From positions 1 through 39,256 of the forward strand of contig JBCCGI010000076.1 of NCBI GenBank assembly GCA_039029355.1: DNA of 39,256 nt, given 5' to 3'. Below the pieces are notes generated by a model that did no database searches, was not told where the DNA came from, and was given only the letters and a program-made list of their open reading frames with translations. Numbering within the stretch: position 1 is the stretch's first letter; each line of letters begins with the position of its first letter. The stretch is from JBCCGI01 sp039029355 (GTDB lineage: Bacteria > Planctomycetota > UBA1135 > GCA-002686595). A program made the translations under genes and the position numbers. Below are positions 36,478 through 39,256 of the stretch, in pieces.

Positions 36478-39182
36478 CCGTCCTGCTGCTCGCCGCGGCG
36501 GTCGGCGGGCAGACGCGCACCGAGCTCAAGAACCGCTCGCTCGAGCTCGCCGGTCCGCTGCGCGCGGGCAATCCCGCCGAGCGCGAGGCGGCGGCCGACG
36601 GCCTGATCGAGATCGGGCAGATCGTCGATGAGCGCATCGCCTCGGCGTCCAGCGAAGCCGAGCGCGGCAGCTACTACTACGTGGCCTTCGCGACCTACCG
36701 CTCGCTCGGCCGCTTCGCTCCCTCGGCGAACCTCGATCAGCGGCGCACCTGGCTCGCGCGCTGTGTCGAGGTTGCCGACGTTTGGGGCCAGCAGGAGGCG
36801 ATGTGCGACGGGCGCTACTACCTCAGCGAAGCCCTGCTCGGCGGCGGTCGGGTTCGCGAGGCGCGCGAGGTGTTGCTCGACGCTCTACGCGCGGCTCCCG
36901 ACGCCAAGGGCGCACGTCCCGCCGTGCTGCACGGGCTGGCTGAGGCCGAATCGAGGCTTGCGAGCTACGACGACGCGCTGCGCCGCTGCGACGAAGCCGA
37001 GGCCGCGCTGATGCCCGATGTGATGAAGGCGCTGGAGTACCGGATCCAGGGCACGCGTGGGCAGGTCTACCTGCACCTGGGGCTGCCGGATCGTGCGGCG
37101 CCGCTGATCGAGAGCGAGGCGGCCGGTATCACCGAGCTGCTCTCGATGGGCGCGGTGAGCTTCAAGGACCTGATCGCGAGCGACATCCACCGCGCGAACC
37201 TCGCGGTGGCCAGCGGCAACCACGCCTACGCCGCCGAGCTGTGTGCGGAGCTGCTGACGAACGACGACCGCTACCCGGTCGGTTCCGGTGGGCACGCGGT
37301 GTTGCTGGCCGCGTTGGGGGAGGCGCGCATCTTCCTGGAGCGCGAAGCGGCGGCTCCGGCCGGGAGCGCGCGGGCCGCGCTCCTCGCAGCGCTCGATAGT
37401 GATCTGCCGGAGCTCGACCGCATGCGCGTCGAGACCCGGCTGACCGAGATCCTGCTCGACGAAGGTCAGCCCGGCGAGGCGACGCGCTACCTGGACGCGG
37501 CCCGCGAGCGGCTCGCTGGCTGGCAGAGCGCGGAGGCCAAGCCGAGCCGTAGCCCGCACCGGATCCACGTCGCGGCCTGCGCCGCGCGGCTGGCGGTCGA
37601 GGGGGGCGCGGCGCCCGACGAGCTGCGCGCGTGCCGCGACGAGCTCGCCTCGGCCTTCGGCGACCGGGTCGCGCTCTGGAGCTCGATCCCGCCGCGCGTG
37701 GGCGGGCTGGGCTTTCTGCACCACCCGTCGCGTCGCGAGTGGCTGAGCGAGCTCTTCCGCGTCGAGCTCGCGGTCGACCCGGACGGCGGCGCGCAGACCG
37801 CGCTGGGTTGGCTGATGCTCGCCCAGGCCCAGGGCACGCTGCTCCGCAGGCTGGGCAGCCCCGAGATCGGCGTCGAGGACGTGCAGGCCGAGCTGCTGGA
37901 CGCCGGGCGGGGGGTGGTCGCGCTGGTACCCGCGCCGCGTCGCAGCCACGTCTTCCTGATCGAGCGCGGCGAAGTCCGCCACGCCGCCGCCGCGCCCGAG
38001 CACGTGCTGAACCGGCTGCGACTCGATCACCTCGCGGCGATCGAGTCGCGCAACCCCATGCGCGAGCGGCAGCTCGCACGGCGCCTGTCCGAGGAGCTCC
38101 TCCCCGGTGCGACCTCCGCGCGCGTCGGCGGCTGGAACGGGATCACGCTGGTCGGTGCAGGGCTCTTCGGCCGGCTTCCCTTCGAGTACCTTCCGGTGGG
38201 CGAGGCGCCCTACATCGGACTCGCCAGGGCCGTCGACCGGCTTCCCTCGCTGCCGCTCGGCGTTGCGCTTCACCGTCGCGTCGAGACGCGCGGTCCGGCG
38301 CCCGAGCTGGACCTGGTGCTAGCCGCCGCGCCGCTGCCGAGCGAGGCCGCGCGCGGGCGCTGGGAGTCGGTCGCGGAGCTGCCCTGGACGACCGAAGAGG
38401 AGCCGATCCTCGCCGCGTACCGACCCGGAGCCGCCGAGGCGCTGCTGCGCGAAAGCGTCACCGTGCCCGGGGTGTTCCCCGCCGATGAGCCGGCGCGCGC
38501 GCGCGTGCTGCAGGTCGTCGCGCATACCGTGCTCGACGCGGAACTAGAGCGCAGCCCGACGCTGGTGCTGACGCCCGGCGGGGGCTACGACGGGCTCGTC
38601 ACGTGCGATGCGATCGAGGGAGTGTCGGCGCCGGAGCTGGTCGTGCTGACCTCCTGCAAGGCGGGCAGCGGGCCGGTGCGGCGCGGCGACGAGGCCACCG
38701 GACACATGGGCGGCGCGTTCCTCTTCGCGGGCGCGAGCACCGTGTTGCTCAGCGATCAGGAGCTCTTCCTCGGTCCGGCCACGCGCTTCAGCGCTTGGTT
38801 CCACGAGCGCCTGTCGGCGGGCGAGTCGCCGGCCGAGGCGGCGCGCTTCGCGCGCGTCAAGTCGATGGAGTCGGGGCTGTTCGCCGTGCCGACCGAGGCC
38901 GGGCTGATCTACGTGCTCGGCTTGGGGCAGCGACCCGTGTTCCCCGAGCGCGCCGTCGCCGCTCCGCCCCCCGCGCCCGAGGCGCCTGCGGCCAGCCCGG
39001 AGCTCACGCCGCTCGGCGCCGGGCCGGACGGCACCGAGTCGGAGGCGACCGCGGGCGAGGGCGCATCGAAGAGCAGCCTCCTCTTTCGCGTCGGCATCGC
39101 CTTCGGGGTCCTCGCGCTCCTCCTGATGCTGGTCTCGATCGCGCTTCAGCGCCGCAGCGCAGCGCGCGCGAGCGACTCGTAG
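36363..39182 (+). CDS. Membrane-anchored TPR-CHAT caspase-like protease
   Basis: Up to 939 residues. A basic segment leads into a hydrophobic signal or anchor at about 34-50 (VRAALAVLLLAAAVGG). Helical TPR-like repeats fill about 55-450 (AREVLLDALRAAPDAKG, YDDALRRCDEAEAAL). A CHAT domain lies at about 540-865 with the catalytic pair His721 (QVVAHTVLD) and Cys765 (VVLTSCKAG), then GHMGGAFLFAGASTVLLSDQ. A Pro/Ala/Gly linker (about 868-905) precedes a C-terminal membrane helix (about 905-928) and a basic tail RRSAAR. CHAT proteins are caspase/separase-like cysteine proteases. The topology places the TPR and CHAT parts outside the cytoplasm. ATG 36363 has AAGGA six bases upstream, but residues 1-33 look unlike protein; GTG 36405 is the alternative. 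It is the third gene of the sigma cassette. Confidence 0.85.
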   Translation: MGAHRHIALAGPDRVGGAPPRRQRRAARFGRGGVRAALAVLLLAAAVGGQTRTELKNRSLELAGPLRAGNPAEREAAADGLIEIGQIVDERIASASSEAERGSYYYVAFATYRSLGRFAPSANLDQRRTWLARCVEVADVWGQQEAMCDGRYYLSEALLGGGRVREAREVLLDALRAAPDAKGARPAVLHGLAEAESRLASYDDALRRCDEAEAALMPDVMKALEYRIQGTRGQVYLHLGLPDRAAPLIESEAAGITELLSMGAVSFKDLIASDIHRANLAVASGNHAYAAELCAELLTNDDRYPVGSGGHAVLLAALGEARIFLEREAAAPAGSARAALLAALDSDLPELDRMRVETRLTEILLDEGQPGEATRYLDAARERLAGWQSAEAKPSRSPHRIHVAACAARLAVEGGAAPDELRACRDELASAFGDRVALWSSIPPRVGGLGFLHHPSRREWLSELFRVELAVDPDGGAQTALGWLMLAQAQGTLLRRLGSPEIGVEDVQAELLDAGRGVVALVPAPRRSHVFLIERGEVRHAAAAPEHVLNRLRLDHLAAIESRNPMRERQLARRLSEELLPGATSARVGGWNGITLVGAGLFGRLPFEYLPVGEAPYIGLARAVDRLPSLPLGVALHRRVETRGPAPELDLVLAAAPLPSEAARGRWESVAELPWTTEEEPILAAYRPGAAEALLRESVTVPGVFPADEPARARVLQVVAHTVLDAELERSPTLVLTPGGGYDGLVTCDAIEGVSAPELVVLTSCKAGSGPVRRGDEATGHMGGAFLFAGASTVLLSDQELFLGPATRFSAWFHERLSAGESPAEAARFARVKSMESGLFAVPTEAGLIYVLGLGQRPVFPERAVAAPPPAPEAPAASPELTPLGAGPDGTESEATAGEGASKSSLLFRVGIAFGVLALLLMLVSIALQRRSAARASDS

Positions 39183-39200
39183 CTCCGCGGAAACGGCGAG

Positions 39201-39226
39201 CCGCCCGCGCTCCTGGTCCTGGGCGG
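39201..39226 (+). terminator. Weak stem-loop after the CHAT gene
   Basis: CCGCCC (39201-39206) can pair with GGGCGG (39221-39226) around a 14-base loop, 18 bases after the CHAT stop. The stem is short and has no U-tract, so this is a low-grade terminator candidate. Nothing else is recognised up to the window end. Confidence 0.2.
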
Positions 39227-39256
39227 ACAGGGGCGGGGGCGGCCCGCGCATCGTGC

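Noticed and set aside
36363..39182. CHAT gene as part of a CRISPR or gasdermin defence system
   Set aside because: No Cas, gasdermin-like or NLR gene is nearby; the neighbours are a sigma factor and a membrane regulator, so a signalling role is favoured.

Overview
The window is very GC-rich (about 70% by eye) and densely coded, with strong G/C bias at third codon positions. The gene content suggests a free-living Planctomycetota bacterium, possibly a marine lineage. It holds several large secreted beta-propeller proteins, a dockerin-like EF-hand tail, two DUF1080 domains, an alpha-2-macroglobulin, a leaderless ECF sigma factor and a CHAT protein. No single marker proves the phylum, so this is an inference. 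I see no tRNA, rRNA, CRISPR array, insertion sequence, integrase or phage gene. No non-coding stretch exceeds 300 bases; the longest is 14391-14654.

Layout. 46-6721: three exported proteins, namely a seven-repeat propeller-like protein, an Ig plus seven FG-GAP repeat protein convergent to it across a strong hairpin, and a glucose/sorbosone dehydrogenase-type propeller with a split PKD domain and a dockerin-like tail. 6801-10265: a giant AsmA-like membrane-anchored protein. 10406-11002: a HAD hydrolase resembling plant chloroplast FMN hydrolase. 10999-11958: a TPR lipoprotein. 12027-14390: a GH127-like protein that has lost its catalytic residues. 14655-16806: a CPA1 Na+/H+ antiporter convergent to a MutM-like glycosylase. 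16923-23508: a 1971-residue alpha-2-macroglobulin and a gamma-carbonic-anhydrase-like protein without its zinc histidines. 23498-27418 (minus): an overlapping four-gene operon of lipoprotein, TrmB, a diaminopentanoate-dehydrogenase-like protein and a Rieske oxygenase.

27706-35201 is a tightly packed four-gene operon: Na+/solute symporter, cytochrome c, propeller plus two DUF1080 domains, and a debranching-type glucosidase. It reads as a carbohydrate oxidation, hydrolysis and uptake unit. 35249-39182 is a sigma factor, a single-pass membrane protein in the anti-sigma position, and a TPR-CHAT protease-like protein whose catalytic domain appears to lie outside the cytoplasm. This last cassette is the best candidate for an undescribed signalling system.

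Across scales, short TAnnnT elements (TAGAAT, TATTCT, TATCCT, TAGCAT, TAGGCT) sit 6-11 bases before the start codons of most first genes that lack a Shine-Dalgarno sequence. Genes inside operons usually have good Shine-Dalgarno sequences and 1- or 4-base overlaps. This points to widespread leaderless or near-leaderless transcription. Protein assignments come from motif recognition and remembered family features; no database search was possible.
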